NCBI RefSeq assembly: GCF_051859025.1
Contig: NZ_JBHYGL010000011.1
Span: 58,760-122,759 of the forward strand
Reading direction: 5' to 3'
Length of the DNA stretch: 64,000 nucleotides
Source of the DNA: Falsiroseomonas sp051859025
GTDB lineage: Bacteria > Pseudomonadota > Alphaproteobacteria > Acetobacterales > Acetobacteraceae
The notes below the pieces were generated by a model. That model ran no database searches and had not been told where the DNA came from. It worked only from the letters and a program-made list of their open reading frames with translations. This document shows, piece after piece, positions 16,042 to 24,968 of the stretch. A program made the position numbers and the translations under genes. The stretch's first letter is position 1. Every line of letters begins with the position of its first letter.

Positions 16042-16147
16042 GCCCCAAGCGGTAGCGCGACGGCCGCCGGGGGTCCACCACACCGCCCCGGGCTGGCCGA
16101 TCCGCCCCCCAGCCCCTATCTTCCGGGCCTCAGCTTTGGGGACCGCC

Positions 16148-16372
16148 ATGCGCGACCAGCGAATGACCGGCTATGCGCCGGTCGCCCTGCCGGGGGTGAC
16201 GCCGGAGGATACCATCATCGTCCACAGCCGCGTCGTCGGCTGCGATGGCGGCGGCGGCGCGCTCGGCCATCCGCTGGTCTATCTCCGGATCGAGGACAAG
16301 CAGGTCACCTGCCCCTACTGCTCCCGCACCCATGTCCTGGCCGAGGGCGCCGGCGACGACCACGGGCACTGA
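16148..16372 (+). CDS. Zinc-finger protein, CHCC type
   Basis: This 74-residue protein has the CHCC zinc-finger pattern seen in the small zinc subunit of mitochondrial complex I and its bacterial relatives. The likely ligands are Cys 32, His 41, Cys 55 and Cys 58 (CDGGGGALGH, TCPYCSRTH). It probably binds one zinc ion in a small soluble protein. GGGGA lies about 5 nt before the ATG. It is followed 7 nt later by the polA start, so the genes probably share a transcript, but I know of no functional link. Confidence 0.85.
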   Translation: MRDQRMTGYAPVALPGVTPEDTIIVHSRVVGCDGGGGALGHPLVYLRIEDKQVTCPYCSRTHVLAEGAGDDHGH

Positions 16373-16379
16373 TCGGCCC

Positions 16380-19202
16380 GTGTCAGGGGGGGAAACAACA
16401 CCGGCCGCAGACCCGGTCGCGCCCGTCGCGCCGGGCCAGAAGCGGCTGATCCTGGTCGATGGCTCGGGCTACATCTTCCGCGCCTACCACGCCTTGCCGC
16501 CGATGACGCGGCCGGACGGCATCCATGTGAATGCCGTCTTCGGCTTCACCCAGATGCTGTCCCAGTTCCTCGCCCGCAACTCCGCCACCCACATCGCGGT
16601 CGTCTTCGACACCGCGCGCACCACCTTCCGCAACGACTTCTTCCCCGACTACAAGGCCCACCGCCCCGAACCCCCGCCCGAACTCGTCCCGCAATTCGCC
16701 CTGATCCGGGAAGCCACCGAAGCCCTTGGCGTCTGCCAGGCGGAGCTTTCGGGCTTCGAGGCCGATGACCTCATCGCCGCCTATGCCAAGGCCTTCGTGG
16801 CGGAGGGGGGCACCGTCGCCATCGTCTCCTCCGACAAGGACCTGATGCAGCTGGTCCGGCCGGGCGTGGAGATGCTGGACCCGATCAAGCAGAAGCCGAT
16901 CCGGGAGCCCGAGGTCTTCGAGAAGTTCGGCGTGACGCCGGACAAGGTCGTGGAAGTCCAGGCCCTGGCCGGCGACAGCACGGACAATGTCCCAGGCGTC
17001 CCCGGCATCGGCATCAAGACCGCCGCGCAACTGATCAACGAATACGGCGACCTCGAAACCCTTCTCGCCAACACGGCCAAGATCAAGCAGCCGAAGCGGC
17101 GCGAAGCGCTGGAGCAGAATGCCGAGAAGGCGCGCATCAGCCGACGCCTGGTGATGCTGGACGCCGATGCGCCCCTGCCCTGCCCCATCCCGAAGATGGA
17201 AGTCCGCCCACCCTCCCCGGCGGTGCTGGAGAAATTCCTGCGCGACAACGGCTTCCGCAGCCTGCTGGCGCGCCTCGGCCTGGGCGATGCGAGTGCCGTG
17301 GTGCGGAACATCCCCCGCCCCGCCTCCCCCGACGCGCCCGAACCCACCCCCCAGCCCGGCGCCGCCCCCTTCGGGCCCTATGAGACCGTCACCACCATCG
17401 AGGCGCTCCGCGCCTGGATCGCGGAGGCCCGCAGCGCGGGGGTGATGGGCTTCGACACGGAAACCGACAGCCTGGATGCGCTGAAGGCGCAGCTTGTCGG
17501 CCTGTCCATCGCCACCGCCCCCGGCCGCGCCTGCTACGTGCCGCTGCGGCATGAGGGCAGCGGCGACCTGATGGGCACCGGCACGCCGGAGCAGATCGAC
17601 CACGACCTGGCGATGGCCGAACTGAAGCCCCTGCTGCAGGACCCCTCCGTCCTCAAGGTGCTGCACAACGCCAAATACGATTTGGAAGTACTCTGCCGCG
17701 ACAGCAACGGCGCCATCGCCGTGACGCCGGTCGATGACACCATGCTGATGTCCTACGCGCTGCGCTGCGGCGCGCATGGCCACGGCATGGACGAGTTGGC
17801 GCTCAAGCACCTCGCCCACACGCCCATCACCTTCGACAGCGTCACCGGCACGGGCCGCAACCGCATCACCTTCGCCAAGGTGGCGCTCGACAAGGCCACG
17901 GCCTATGCAGCGGAGGATGCGGACGTCACGCTCCGCCTCTGGCACACGCTCAAGCCCGAACTCCGCACCGCCCGCGCGCTGACCCTCTACGAACAGGTGG
18001 AGCGCCGCATGGTCGCGGTGCTGCGCGACATGGAGATCGCGGGCATCCGCATCGATGCCGGCGAACTCGCCCGCATCGGCGCGGATTTCACCGAAAAGCT
18101 GGCGCTCTACGAGAAGCAGATCCACGAACTCGCCGGCCGCCCCTTCAATGTCGGCTCACCCAAGCAATTGGGAGAAATCCTGTTCGACGAGATGAAGCTG
18201 CCCGGCGGCAAGCGCAGCAAGCTGACCGGCGCCTGGGGCACGGATGCGAGTGTGCTGGAGGAGTTGGCCCAGCAGCAGATCCCGCTGGCGCGGCGCGTGC
18301 TGGACTGGCGCCAGATCCAGAAGCTGAAATCCACCTATGTGGATGCGCTGGCCCAGCGGCTCGACGCCAACAGCCGCGTCCATACCGACTTCGCGATGGC
18401 CGTCACATCCACCGGCCGCCTGTCCTCGACCGAGCCCAATCTGCAGAACATCCCGGTCAGGACCGAGGAAGGCCAGCGCATCCGCCGCGCCTTCGTGGCC
18501 GACCCCGGCCATGTGCTGATGGCGGCCGACTACAGCCAGATCGAGCTCCGCATCCTGGCCCATGTCGCCGATGTGCCGGCGCTGAAGGAAGCCTTCGCGA
18601 CAGGGCAGGACATCCATTCCCGCACGGCCTCCGACATCTTCCGCATCCCGCCCGACAAGGTGGACAAGGAAGCCCGCCGCCGCGCCAAGACCATCAATTT
18701 CGGCATCATCTACGGCATGTCCGCCTTCGGCCTGGCCGCCCGCCTCGGCATCGGCCCCGGGGAGGCCCGCGGCATCATCGATGCCTATTTCGCCCAATAC
18801 CCCGGCATCCGGAACTGCATGGAAAAGCTGAAGGAGGATGCGCGCACCACCGGCTACGTGATGACGCCCTTCGGCCGCAAGCTCTGGATCGCCGACATTG
18901 CCAGCAAGGACCCCGTCCGCCGCGGTGGCGCCGAACGCGCGGCCATCAACGCCCCCTTCCAGGGCGGCGCCGCGGAGGTCATCAAGCGCGCCATGGTCCG
19001 CCTGCCGCTGGCCCTGCGCGAAGCCAACCTCTCCGCCCGCATGCTCCTCCAGGTGCATGACGAACTCGTCTTCGAAGTCCCCGACGCCGAAATCGAGGCC
19101 ACCGCCGCCCTGGTCCGCCGGATCATGGAAAACGTCGCCGACCTGGCCGTGCCGCTGGCCGTTGAGGTCGGCCACGGCCTGTCCTGGGCGGAAGCCCATT
19201 GA
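16380..19202 (+). CDS. polA: DNA polymerase I
   Basis: This 940-residue polymerase fills gaps and removes RNA primers in replication and repair. Three domains are visible: 5'-3' exonuclease from LILVDGSGYIFRAYHALPP (residue 23), 3'-5' exonuclease around 357 (GFDTETDSLDALKAQ, acidic residues present, so proofreading appears intact), and polymerase with DYSQIELRILAHV near 717, RRAKTINFGIIYGMS and LLQVHDELVFEVP near 890. I start at GTG 16380 soon after the zinc-finger gene; no strong ribosome-binding site is seen, so the exact N-terminus is uncertain. Confidence 0.97.
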   Translation: MSGGETTPAADPVAPVAPGQKRLILVDGSGYIFRAYHALPPMTRPDGIHVNAVFGFTQMLSQFLARNSATHIAVVFDTARTTFRNDFFPDYKAHRPEPPPELVPQFALIREATEALGVCQAELSGFEADDLIAAYAKAFVAEGGTVAIVSSDKDLMQLVRPGVEMLDPIKQKPIREPEVFEKFGVTPDKVVEVQALAGDSTDNVPGVPGIGIKTAAQLINEYGDLETLLANTAKIKQPKRREALEQNAEKARISRRLVMLDADAPLPCPIPKMEVRPPSPAVLEKFLRDNGFRSLLARLGLGDASAVVRNIPRPASPDAPEPTPQPGAAPFGPYETVTTIEALRAWIAEARSAGVMGFDTETDSLDALKAQLVGLSIATAPGRACYVPLRHEGSGDLMGTGTPEQIDHDLAMAELKPLLQDPSVLKVLHNAKYDLEVLCRDSNGAIAVTPVDDTMLMSYALRCGAHGHGMDELALKHLAHTPITFDSVTGTGRNRITFAKVALDKATAYAAEDADVTLRLWHTLKPELRTARALTLYEQVERRMVAVLRDMEIAGIRIDAGELARIGADFTEKLALYEKQIHELAGRPFNVGSPKQLGEILFDEMKLPGGKRSKLTGAWGTDASVLEELAQQQIPLARRVLDWRQIQKLKSTYVDALAQRLDANSRVHTDFAMAVTSTGRLSSTEPNLQNIPVRTEEGQRIRRAFVADPGHVLMAADYSQIELRILAHVADVPALKEAFATGQDIHSRTASDIFRIPPDKVDKEARRRAKTINFGIIYGMSAFGLAARLGIGPGEARGIIDAYFAQYPGIRNCMEKLKEDARTTGYVMTPFGRKLWIADIASKDPVRRGGAERAAINAPFQGGAAEVIKRAMVRLPLALREANLSARMLLQVHDELVFEVPDAEIEATAALVRRIMENVADLAVPLAVEVGHGLSWAEAH

Positions 19203-20395
19203 TGAGCACCACCGCCGACGCCGTCCCCCCCACCGCCTGGACCCCCACCGAACGCCGCACCCTGCTGGCCATCGGCGTCGCGCACGCCGTCAGCCACCTG
19301 CACATCATGGTCTTCCCGCCGCTCTTCCCCCTGCTGCGGGAAAGGCTCGACGTCACCTTCGTCGAGCTCGGCCTGGCGATGACCATCTTCAGCCTGGTCT
19401 CCGCCTTCACCCAGGCGCCCGTGGGCTTCATGGTGGACCGCATGGGCCCGCGCCGCGTGCTGACGGCGGGGCTGGTGCTGGGCGGCTGTGCCTTCACCGT
19501 CTTCGGCCTGACCGGCAGCTACGCCTTCATGCTGGTGGCGGCCGCCATGGCGGGCCTGGCCAACGCCGTCTACCACCCCGCGGACTACGCCATCCTCAAT
19601 GGCGGCATCGGCGGCGCGCGCATGGGCCGCGCCTTCTCCCTCCATACCTTCGCCGGCTACCTCGGCGGCGCCGTCGCGCCCACGCTGATGATCGGCCTGG
19701 CGGCGGCCTTCGGCGTGCAGGGCGCCGTCGCGGCCGCGGGCATCATCGCCATCGGCGTCGCGCTGTTTGTCTGGACGGCCTGCCCCGTGGACCAGCCCGT
19801 CCGCCGCGTGAAAGCCGAAGCCGGGCAGCCCAGCCGCGTGCTCAGCCCCGCCGTCATCGGGCTGACGGGCTTCTTCATCCTCATCGCGCTGTCCATCGGC
19901 GGCGTGAACGGCTTCGTCGTCGCGGCCCTCGTCACCGGCAACGGCCTCTCCCTCACCCTCGCCTCCACGGCGCTCACCTTCTTCCTCGTGGGCTCGGCGC
20001 TCGGCGTGCTGCTTGGCGGCTGGATCGCGGATCGCTCAACCCGCCACGGCCTTGTCGCCGCCGCGGGGTTCGGCGCCGGCGCGGTTATCACCGCGACCCT
20101 CGGCCTGTTCTCCGTCCCGACCCTGCTGATCCCCGTGCTGATGGGCGCGTCGGGCATCCTGACGGGCCTCTGCATGCCATCGCGGGACATGATGGTCCGC
20201 GCCGCCGCCCCCCCCGGCCAGGCCGGCGCCGTCTTCGGCGTGGTCTCCACCGGCTTCAACATCGGCGGCGTCATCGCGCCCATCCTGTTTGCCTGGCTGA
20301 TGGACAGCGGCCACCCCCAGGCCGTCTTCCTGCTGGGCGCCGCCTTCATGGCCACCACCGCGATCGCCGCCGGGGTGCAGGGGCTGCGGCGCTGA
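19202..20395 (+). CDS. MFS transporter
   Basis: This is a 397-residue inner-membrane carrier of the major facilitator superfamily with about 12 predicted helices. The loop 2-3 motif is present as GFMVDRMGPRRVL, and the second half starts near VIGLTGFFILIALS. The N-terminal HAVSHLHIMVFPPLFPLL resembles fosmidomycin-resistance (Fsr)-type carriers. The ATG overlaps the polA stop by one base (TGATG). Substrate is unknown; export of a small molecule is plausible. Confidence 0.88.
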   Translation: MSTTADAVPPTAWTPTERRTLLAIGVAHAVSHLHIMVFPPLFPLLRERLDVTFVELGLAMTIFSLVSAFTQAPVGFMVDRMGPRRVLTAGLVLGGCAFTVFGLTGSYAFMLVAAAMAGLANAVYHPADYAILNGGIGGARMGRAFSLHTFAGYLGGAVAPTLMIGLAAAFGVQGAVAAAGIIAIGVALFVWTACPVDQPVRRVKAEAGQPSRVLSPAVIGLTGFFILIALSIGGVNGFVVAALVTGNGLSLTLASTALTFFLVGSALGVLLGGWIADRSTRHGLVAAAGFGAGAVITATLGLFSVPTLLIPVLMGASGILTGLCMPSRDMMVRAAAPPGQAGAVFGVVSTGFNIGGVIAPILFAWLMDSGHPQAVFLLGAAFMATTAIAAGVQGLRR

Positions 20396-20400
20396 CGGCC

Positions 20401-20632
20401 CTGGGGAATGGGCTCCGCCCCTTCCCCAGACCCCTACCCCGCGAAGGGGCAGCGGCCCCTTCGAACCCCCTTCTATCGATGGGTGAGGGGAGGGGCTTGG
20501 CGGTCCCGCAGGACAAACGCGCGTTCCGTGCCCCTCCCCTCACCCATCGATGCAAAGCCAGGGGTCCAGGGGCCCGCTGGCCCCTGGCGGGGTGAGGTCT
20601 GGAGAGGGGCCGGCGGCCCTTCTCCAGGAACC
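20401..20632. repeat. Inverted pair of double-hairpin elements around a 22-bp inverted repeat (copies C1 and C2)
   Basis: The gap between the convergent MFS and DUF2237 genes is almost entirely hairpins: 20401-20429, 20442-20463, a perfect 22-bp inverted repeat (20475-20496 with 20530-20551, ATCGATGGGTGAGGGG outermost), then 20566-20587 and 20600-20626. The order hairpin 2, hairpin 1, centre, hairpin 1, hairpin 2 is an inverted doublet of the element seen at 4561. No gene is seen here. Confidence 0.75.
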
Positions 20633-20639
20633 ACCAGCG

Positions 20640-21044
20640 CTACACCCCATACTCCAGCAGGTGCTCACGGCGGACGACGCTCAGCGCCGCTTCATGCGTC
20701 GCTTCCAGCAGCACGGGCGGTGCCATGCCGGCCAGGCGGGCTTCCTCCCACCGGGCGGCGCAGAGGCACCACCGGTCGCCGGGTTTCAGCCCCGCAAAAC
20801 CGTATTCGGGCCGGGGGGTGGAGAGGTCGTTGCCGCGCGACGCGCTGAAGGCCAGGAATTCCGCAGTGACTTCGGCGCAGACGACATGCAGGCCGAGATC
20901 CTGCGGCCCGGTGTTGCAGCAGCCGTCGCGGAGGAACCCCGTCAGCGGCGCGACGGAGCAAGGCAGCAACGTGCCGCCGAGCACGTTCCGCGCGGGTTCG
21001 GGCCGCTGGGGTTGCCGACGTGGCGTGGTGTCATCGAGGGGCAT
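20640..21044 (-). CDS. DUF2237 family protein
   Basis: This 134-residue protein follows the DUF2237 family along its whole length: NVLGGTLLPCS, GFLRDGCCNTGPQDLG, FLAFSASRGNDLSTPRPEYGF, PGDRWCLCAARWEEA and VLLEATHEAAL. The family is small, cytoplasmic, rich in conserved Cys and widespread in proteobacteria; no function is established. No operon partner is evident. The nearest gene upstream on this strand is the secreted protein at 21135. Confidence 0.88.
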   Translation of the reverse strand: MPLDDTTPRRQPQRPEPARNVLGGTLLPCSVAPLTGFLRDGCCNTGPQDLGLHVVCAEVTAEFLAFSASRGNDLSTPRPEYGFAGLKPGDRWCLCAARWEEARLAGMAPPVLLEATHEAALSVVRREHLLEYGV

Positions 21045-21134
21045 GATCGTACCTGCTGGCGGCGGCTTCGGCAGTCACCTTGGCATGACCCGCCGCATCG
21101 CAAGAAGCGGGGCCTGGTTGTCAGAACCCGGTCG

Positions 21135-21572
21135 TCACTCGCAGGCCATGGCGCCGGGGACGGGGCGGAAGGCGAAGCGGCTCCAGTCCGGCACCATTCG
21201 TGCCAGTTCGGCTTCCATGTCGCGCTGCTGATCGATGGTGAGGGGCGGGCGGTTGCCAAGCTGCGCGCAGGATTGGGGATCGCCCTGGACCGATCGTTGA
21301 AGCGCCTGGCCCAGGCGCTGCCGTGCCGCCGCCAGCGCGGCGCTGCCGAAAAGCTCCTCGAAGCGTCGCTCACCCGCATCGGCGTGAAGGCGCAGGGTCT
21401 CGGCCATGGATGAATCGGCGCGGCACGCGCGGGTCATGGCCTCTCCCCACCGCGTCAATCCGACCATGAGGTCGTAGCAGCCCTCGGCTTCGCGCGGCAC
21501 CTGCGCCGTTGCCGCGGACGTCGCCGCCAGGCCGAGGGCGAGCGCGGCGGCGGCAGCCCGCTTCCTCACCAT
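21135..21572 (-). CDS. Secreted protein of unknown function
   Basis: This 145-residue protein begins with a signal peptide (MVRKRAAAAALALGLAATSAATAQ) and is predicted to be periplasmic. The mature part has three Cys (in EGCYDL, RACRAD and QSCAQL) that could form disulfides, and an amphipathic, helical middle. I recognise no family. The ATG at 21572 has GAGGG about 10 nt upstream; a GTG at 21587 would add five residues. It lies 45 nt after pckA on the same strand and may be read from the same transcript. Confidence 0.65.
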   Translation of the reverse strand: MVRKRAAAAALALGLAATSAATAQVPREAEGCYDLMVGLTRWGEAMTRACRADSSMAETLRLHADAGERRFEELFGSAALAAARQRLGQALQRSVQGDPQSCAQLGNRPPLTIDQQRDMEAELARMVPDWSRFAFRPVPGAMACE

Positions 21573-21617
21573 GGCGGCGACCCTCACATCCCGGGACGAG
21601 AGGGTCGCGCCACAGGG

Positions 21618-23213
21618 TCAGGCCGCGGCCTTGATCGCGGCCGCCTTCACGTCATCGCCGACGGCGCCGGCGAAGGTCTCGAAGTTCTTCTCGAACAGGG
21701 AGACGAGGTGCTTCGCCTGCTTGTCGTAGGCGGCCTTGTCGGCCCAGCTGTCGCGCGGGTTCAGCACGTTGTCGGGAATGCCTGGCACGGCCTTCGGGAT
21801 CATCAGGCCGAAGAAGGGGTCACGCACGAATTCGACCTTGGCGAGCGACCCGTCCAGCGCCGCGCGCAGCAGCGCCCGGGTGTGCTGGATGCTCATCCGC
21901 TTGCCCGTGCCATAGGCGCCGCCGGTCCAGCCGGTGTTCACCAGCCAGACATCGGCGCCGTCGCGGCCGATGCGCTCGGCCAGCATCCGGCCGTACACCT
22001 CGGGGTGGCGCGGCAGGAAGGGGGCGCCGAAGCAGGTGGAGAAGGTCGCCTGCGGTTCCTTGCCCAGGCCCTTTTCCGTGCCGGCGACGCGCGCGGTGTA
22101 GCCGGACATGAAGTGGTACATGGCCTGCGCGGCCGACAGCTTGGCGATCGGCGGCAGCACGCCGAAGGCATCCGCCGTCAGCATCACCACATTCTTCGGC
22201 TTGCCCGCCTGGCCGCCCGTCACGATGTTCGGGATGAACTCGATCGGGTAGCAGGAACGCGTGTTCTCGGTGTAGCGGTTGTCGTCCAGGTCGAGCACGC
22301 CGTGCTCATCGCCATGGACATTCTCCAGCACCGCGCCGAAGCGGTGGGATGCGTCCCAGATCTGCGGCTCGGCTTCCTTGGACAGCTTGATGACCTTGGC
22401 GTAGCAGCCGCCTTCGAAGTTGAAGACGCCGGTGTCCGACCAGCCATGCTCGTCGTCGCCGATCAGGCTGCGCTCGGGGTCGCTGCTCAGCGTGGTCTTG
22501 CCCGTGCCGGACAGGCCGAAGAACAGCGCCGTGTCGCCGCCCTTGCCGAGGTTGGCGGAGCAATGCATCGGCAGCACGCCGCGTTCCGGCAGCAGCCAGT
22601 TCATGACGGTGAAGATCGACTTCTTGATCTCACCGGCATAGCTCGTGCCCGCGATGCAGATCGTGCGCTTGGCAAAGGATAGCGCGATCAGGGTGGAGGT
22701 GCGGCAGCCATCCTCGGCCGGGCTCGCCTCGTATTCCGGGGCGTGCAGGATGAAGAAGTCGGGCTCGAAGGTCTTCAGCTCCTCCGCCGTCGGGCGGATG
22801 AACATGTTGCGCGCGAACAGCGCGTGCCAGGCATTCGTCGTCACCAGGCGCACCTTGATGCGGTGGCCGGTATCGGCGCCGGCGAACAGGTCCTGCGTGA
22901 AGAGCTCATCGCGCGCGCCGAGCCAGTTGCGCACCTTGGCGGAGAAGCCTGCAAACTTCTCGACCGGCAGGGGCTGGTTGATCTTGCCCCACCAGATCGC
23001 GTCATGCACTTCCGGGTCGTCCACGACGAACTTGTCCTGGACGGAACGGCCGGTGTGCTGGCCGGTGATCGCCATGAAGGCGCCATCCGCCGAAAGCCGC
23101 CCCTCGCCCCGCCGCAGCGCATGGGCGTAGAGCCCCGCCGCCGTCAGATTGGCGTAAACAAGGGCCGAGCCGGCTACGCCGGTCCCGGAGAGGGCGGTTG
23201 CGTCGGACGTCAT
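21618..23213 (-). CDS. pckA: Phosphoenolpyruvate carboxykinase (ATP)
   Basis: This gluconeogenic enzyme converts oxaloacetate plus ATP to phosphoenolpyruvate, CO2 and ADP. It has 531 residues. The kinase P-loop FGLSGTGKTTLS is at 232-243, the PEPCK-specific segment HCSANLGKGGDTALFFG precedes it, and GAPFLPRHPEVYGRML and NTGWTGGAYGTGKRM follow. GGAGG lies 6 nt before the ATG at 23213. In many alphaproteobacteria pckA neighbours chvI-chvG; here it is close to chvI with a HugZ-like gene between. The 140-bp upstream gap is relatively AT-rich and should hold its promoter. Confidence 0.97.
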   Translation of the reverse strand: MTSDATALSGTGVAGSALVYANLTAAGLYAHALRRGEGRLSADGAFMAITGQHTGRSVQDKFVVDDPEVHDAIWWGKINQPLPVEKFAGFSAKVRNWLGARDELFTQDLFAGADTGHRIKVRLVTTNAWHALFARNMFIRPTAEELKTFEPDFFILHAPEYEASPAEDGCRTSTLIALSFAKRTICIAGTSYAGEIKKSIFTVMNWLLPERGVLPMHCSANLGKGGDTALFFGLSGTGKTTLSSDPERSLIGDDEHGWSDTGVFNFEGGCYAKVIKLSKEAEPQIWDASHRFGAVLENVHGDEHGVLDLDDNRYTENTRSCYPIEFIPNIVTGGQAGKPKNVVMLTADAFGVLPPIAKLSAAQAMYHFMSGYTARVAGTEKGLGKEPQATFSTCFGAPFLPRHPEVYGRMLAERIGRDGADVWLVNTGWTGGAYGTGKRMSIQHTRALLRAALDGSLAKVEFVRDPFFGLMIPKAVPGIPDNVLNPRDSWADKAAYDKQAKHLVSLFEKNFETFAGAVGDDVKAAAIKAAA

Positions 23214-23353
23214 CAGGAACCTCCAGAGGGGATGGCCGATGGATGGTCCGGCCACGGTCGCGGGCGCTGTTTTGGGCGCTGAGCGCGGCAAGATTAGGGC
23301 GGGTAAGCTGCCATAATCAAGATAACTGGATGGTTACTTGTTGCACCTTCTGT

Positions 23354-24100
23354 TTACAAATCTCGCACTGGTTGAGACGCCGCCGCCCGCCCTGCCCGTG
23401 CGGCCTTGATCAGCCCCGCCCGGACGCCATCCGCATCCCCGACCGGCGCGGCCCAGGCGTGGCGCAGCACCGCCTCGCCGCAAGCGAGGTCGCAGCCATC
23501 CGTGTCCACCGCCGCCAGGCGCCATGCCTGGCCGGGCGCCTGGCCGTGCAGCCCCTCCGCCATCGCCGCCAGGGCATCGGCGTGGTCGCTGTTCACATGG
23601 CCGATGATCTCCGATTCGGCCGCCGCAAGCGCCTCGACCGCCGCCGGGTCCGGCAGCAATTCGGCCCGCTTCAACCGCGTCGCGCGGGCAAAGCCGCCCA
23701 CCAGCAGCGCCGCCTGAGGCCGCAGCCGCCATAGCGAAAAGTCCCCGAAATCGGCGTAAAGCGCGGCGTAGGGGTGGCGCGCCAGCCAGCGAGCCTTGAG
23801 CGCGGGCACCTCCGCCTCCGGCACCGGCTCCGCCATCCCGGTCAGCGTCACGCGCGGCGCCGTCTGGGGGTTCACGCTTTCCGGCGCGCCCATGAACATC
23901 AGGGCGCAGCGCCCTTCCTGCCGCAGGTGGCGCGTGTGTTCGGACAGGGACGACAGCAGCATCAGGATGGAGAGGTCGCCGGCCGCCGCCGGCGTCGCCA
24001 GCGCGGCGAAGGGCTGCCCCTCCGTCACCGTGCTCAGGGTGGCGGAAGCCGCCGCCCGCACCAGTTTCCGGGCCTCGAAGCCGAAGCTTTCCGTTCCCAT
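23354..24100 (-). CDS. HugZ-like pyridoxamine-phosphate-oxidase-fold protein with DUF2470 domain
   Basis: The 248-residue protein has an N-terminal flavin-binding split-barrel domain (ATLSTVTEGQPFAALATPA, then ILMLLSSLSEHTRHL and ALMFMGAPE) and a C-terminal DUF2470-type domain starting near IIGHVNSDHADALAAMAEGL. This combination is that of HugZ/heme-iron utilisation proteins, some of which open heme to free iron. Activity toward heme cannot be confirmed from sequence. It is divergent from chvI with an 80-bp gap and upstream of pckA. Confidence 0.82.
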   Translation of the reverse strand: MGTESFGFEARKLVRAAASATLSTVTEGQPFAALATPAAAGDLSILMLLSSLSEHTRHLRQEGRCALMFMGAPESVNPQTAPRVTLTGMAEPVPEAEVPALKARWLARHPYAALYADFGDFSLWRLRPQAALLVGGFARATRLKRAELLPDPAAVEALAAAESEIIGHVNSDHADALAAMAEGLHGQAPGQAWRLAAVDTDGCDLACGEAVLRHAWAAPVGDADGVRAGLIKAARAGRAAASQPVRDL

Positions 24101-24180
24101 CGCAGCCTGACCCGCCTTTGCCACAATTGGCCGCCACAATCCCCCCACCGCGCGACCGCCGCGCCCGAGGAGCCTGACCC

Positions 24181-24882
24181 GTGCCGCACACCATCGCCCT
24201 GGTGGACGACGACCGCAACATCCTGACCAGCGTCTCCATGACGCTGGAGCAGGAGGGTTTCACCGTCCGCACCTATACGGATGGCGAAAGCGCCCTGCAG
24301 GGGCTGATGGCCCGCCCTGTGGACCTGGCCGTCCTCGACATCAAGATGCCGCGCATGGATGGGATGGAGCTGTTGCAGCGCCTCCGCCAGCGCAGCGCCA
24401 TGCCGGTCATCTTCCTGACCAGCAAGGATGACGAGCTGGATGAGTTGATGGGCCTGCGGCTGGGCGCCGACGACTACATCACCAAGCCCTTCAGCCAGCG
24501 CCTGCTGCTGGAACGCATCCGCGCGCTGCTGCGCCGGAACGAGGCCGGGCGCGCGGAAGGCAGCGGCACCCCCGCCGGCGGCATCATCGCCCGCGGCGAC
24601 CTGGTGCTGGATGAGACCAAGCACACCTGCATCTGGAAGGGCGGCCAGGTGCAGCTGACCGTCACGGAATTCCTGCTGGTCAAGGCGCTGGCCGTCCGCC
24701 CCGGCATGGTCAAGAACCGCGACCAGCTGATCGATGGCGCCTACGGCGAGAACATCTATGTCGACGACCGCACCATCGACAGCCACGTCAAGCGCGTGCG
24801 CAAGAAGTTCCGCGCCGTGGACCCGGACTTCTCGATGATCGAGACGCTGTACGGGCTGGGGTATCGCTACAAGGAAGCGTGA
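24181..24882 (+). CDS. chvI: Response regulator ChvI (OmpR/PhoB family)
   Basis: This 233-residue transcription regulator has a receiver domain (acidic pocket Asp 9-11, phosphoacceptor Asp 53 in VLDIKMPRMDG, Thr 80, Lys 102) and a winged-helix domain ending in DDRTIDSHVKRVRKKFR and TLYGLGYRYKEA, as in ChvI of rhizobia. ChvI normally works with the membrane kinase ChvG to control envelope and acid responses. No chvG follows; the next gene is on the opposite strand. Start is GTG at 24181 with GAGGAG about 9 nt upstream. Confidence 0.9.
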   Translation: MPHTIALVDDDRNILTSVSMTLEQEGFTVRTYTDGESALQGLMARPVDLAVLDIKMPRMDGMELLQRLRQRSAMPVIFLTSKDDELDELMGLRLGADDYITKPFSQRLLLERIRALLRRNEAGRAEGSGTPAGGIIARGDLVLDETKHTCIWKGGQVQLTVTEFLLVKALAVRPGMVKNRDQLIDGAYGENIYVDDRTIDSHVKRVRKKFRAVDPDFSMIETLYGLGYRYKEA

Positions 24883-24899
24883 GGCGGGGTCACTGGAGA

Positions 24900-24966
24900 T
24901 GTGGGGAAGGCTCTGCCTTCCCCATGCCCCATCCGCCAGGGGCGAACCGCCCCTGGACCGTCTTCA
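24900..24966. repeat. Double-hairpin intergenic element, copy D
   Basis: Hairpin 2 (24902-24923, arms TGGGGAAGG and CCTTCCCCA) comes first, then hairpin 1 (24936-24956, CCAGGGGC/GCCCCTGG) and ACCGTC. This is the reverse orientation of copies A and B. It separates the convergent chvI and amino-acid receptor genes. Confidence 0.75.
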
Positions 24967-24968
24967 GG

